Below, one piece after another: positions 22,624-23,264 of a stretch of DNA of 23,264 bases. Under the pieces are notes generated by a model that saw only the letters and a list, made by a program, of their open reading frames with translations, was not told the DNA's origin and made no database searches. The position numbers were made by a program, and so were the translations under genes. How positions within the stretch are numbered: the stretch's first letter is position 1; each line of letters begins with the position of its first letter. This stretch comes from JARRNJ01 sp037385045 (GTDB taxonomy: Bacteria > Pseudomonadota > Gammaproteobacteria > JASBUN01). The DNA is taken from positions 1 through 23,264 of the forward strand of contig JARRNJ010000031.1 in NCBI GenBank assembly GCA_037385045.1. The letters run 5' to 3'.

Positions 22624-23264
22624 ATGAGTCTTGCCCGCAATGCCCCGCAGCAATATCAGCTGGTCGAAACCCGGCTGCAGGAACAACTCGACAACGGCAC
22701 CACCCGCTGCCACCTGTGCCTGTGGCGCTGCAAGATCGGCCACGGCCAGCGCGGCTTCTGCCAGGCCCACGTCAACCGCAACGGTACGCTGTACAATCTG
22801 TCCTACGGCATCCTCTCGGCCATCGACGTCGGCCCCATCGAGGACAAACCGGTGCGCCATTTCCAGCCGGGTAGCCGGGTGATGTCCGTGGGCAGTTACG
22901 GCTGCAACTTCCGTTGCGGCGGTTGCCACAACCTGGAGATCTCCTGGGGTGTAACCGCCCTGGACGATCTGGCCCGCGGCCAGTCCACTGCTGCCTACGT
23001 CACGCCCGAGCAGCTGGTCGAGGCGGCCCGGCGTCAAGGGGTACAGGGAATCGCTTTCACCTACTCCGAACCGGCCGTGTGGCTGGAATACGTGCTCGAC
23101 GTTTCGCAGCTGGCCCACGAAGCCGGGCTGTACACCGTCTACGTGTCCAACAGCTTCGTCACCGATGAAGCGTTGGAGCTGATGGCGCCGCACGTGGATG
23201 TGCTGTGCTCCGACATCAAGAGCCTCCGGGATGATTTCTACCGCCAGATCTGCAAACCGGCCAA
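22624..23264 (+). CDS. amrS: AmmeMemoRadiSam system radical SAM enzyme (partial, 3' end outside window)
   Basis: The first 213 codons of a radical SAM protein are present; the window ends before the stop. Cys29, Cys32, Cys36 and Cys46 (CHLCLWRC, GFC) form the N-terminal motif of this family. The radical SAM cluster motif CX3CX2C is Cys94, Cys98, Cys101 in YGCNFRCGGCHN. Family motifs FTYSEPAVWLEY and YVSNSFV follow, and it breaks off after SDIKSLRDDFYRQICKPA. AmrS belongs to a conserved set with AMMECR1 and Memo-type proteins; the substrate is not known to me. Pyruvate-formate-lyase-activating-like annotation is common for the same family. ATG 22624 is chosen because the family begins about here. 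Confidence 0.9.
   Translation, partial: MSLARNAPQQYQLVETRLQEQLDNGTTRCHLCLWRCKIGHGQRGFCQAHVNRNGTLYNLSYGILSAIDVGPIEDKPVRHFQPGSRVMSVGSYGCNFRCGGCHNLEISWGVTALDDLARGQSTAAYVTPEQLVEAARRQGVQGIAFTYSEPAVWLEYVLDVSQLAHEAGLYTVYVSNSFVTDEALELMAPHVDVLCSDIKSLRDDFYRQICKPA

Overview
The window looks like the chromosome of a gammaproteobacterial sulfur oxidiser, probably Chromatiales-like. The main reasons are an aprM-aprB-aprA cluster (membrane-linked adenylylsulfate reductase, the sulfite-oxidising form found in sulfur oxidisers) and a peroxiredoxin-glutaredoxin hybrid next to a glutathione reductase whose cofactor site looks NADH-type, as in the glutathione-amide system of purple sulfur bacteria. No photosynthesis gene is present, so phototrophy cannot be judged.

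Layout. (1) 1-3250, thiol and peroxide defence: the 3' end of an oxyR-like gene runs convergently toward a minus-strand group of DUF2061 membrane protein, Prx-Grx hybrid (garA-like) and disulfide reductase (garB-like). Two ATAG-N7-CTAT elements of the OxyR type lie upstream of garA and of the DUF2061 gene. (2) 3509-5573: a DUF4124 periplasmic protein and a large conserved protein of unknown function. (3) 5758-10447: the minus-strand operon prkA - yeaH (DUF444) - spoVR, with a good sigma-54 -24/-12 element before prkA. (4) 11605-13566: the glutathione-dependent formaldehyde pair, S-(hydroxymethyl)glutathione dehydrogenase and S-formylglutathione hydrolase. (5) 13567-15400: a gene-poor, decaying stretch with two recognisable broken genes. 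(6) 15452-18782: aprMBA, closed by a very strong hairpin and a rho-independent terminator. (7) 18820-22129: small, mostly unrecognised genes, namely an NTF2-like protein, a SlyD-like FKBP, a 53-residue protein, an 86-residue protein, a frameshifted YCII-domain gene, a 287-residue protein and a 102-residue protein. (8) 22338-23264: tRNA-Phe(GAA) on the minus strand and the start of amrS (AmmeMemoRadiSam radical SAM enzyme), cut by the window end.

Regions 1-4 and 8 are GC-rich. The stretch from about 14.5 to 22.2 kb is visibly more AT-rich (60-base rows counted by eye: 42/60 GC at 1261-1320, 35/60 at 17701-17760, 24/60 at 21841-21900). It runs from a zone of broken genes to the 3' side of a tRNA gene, which fits an acquired or rearranged segment, although I found no integrase or att repeats.

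The most unusual observations are: the 53-residue protein after the apr locus has a decayed, doubly frameshifted relative just before it, so apr is bracketed by two copies of an apparently undescribed small gene; the garB-like reductase has lost both arginines that bind the NADPH phosphate; the DUF2061 gene shares OxyR-type sites with garAB; and a block of unrecognised genes accompanies apr.
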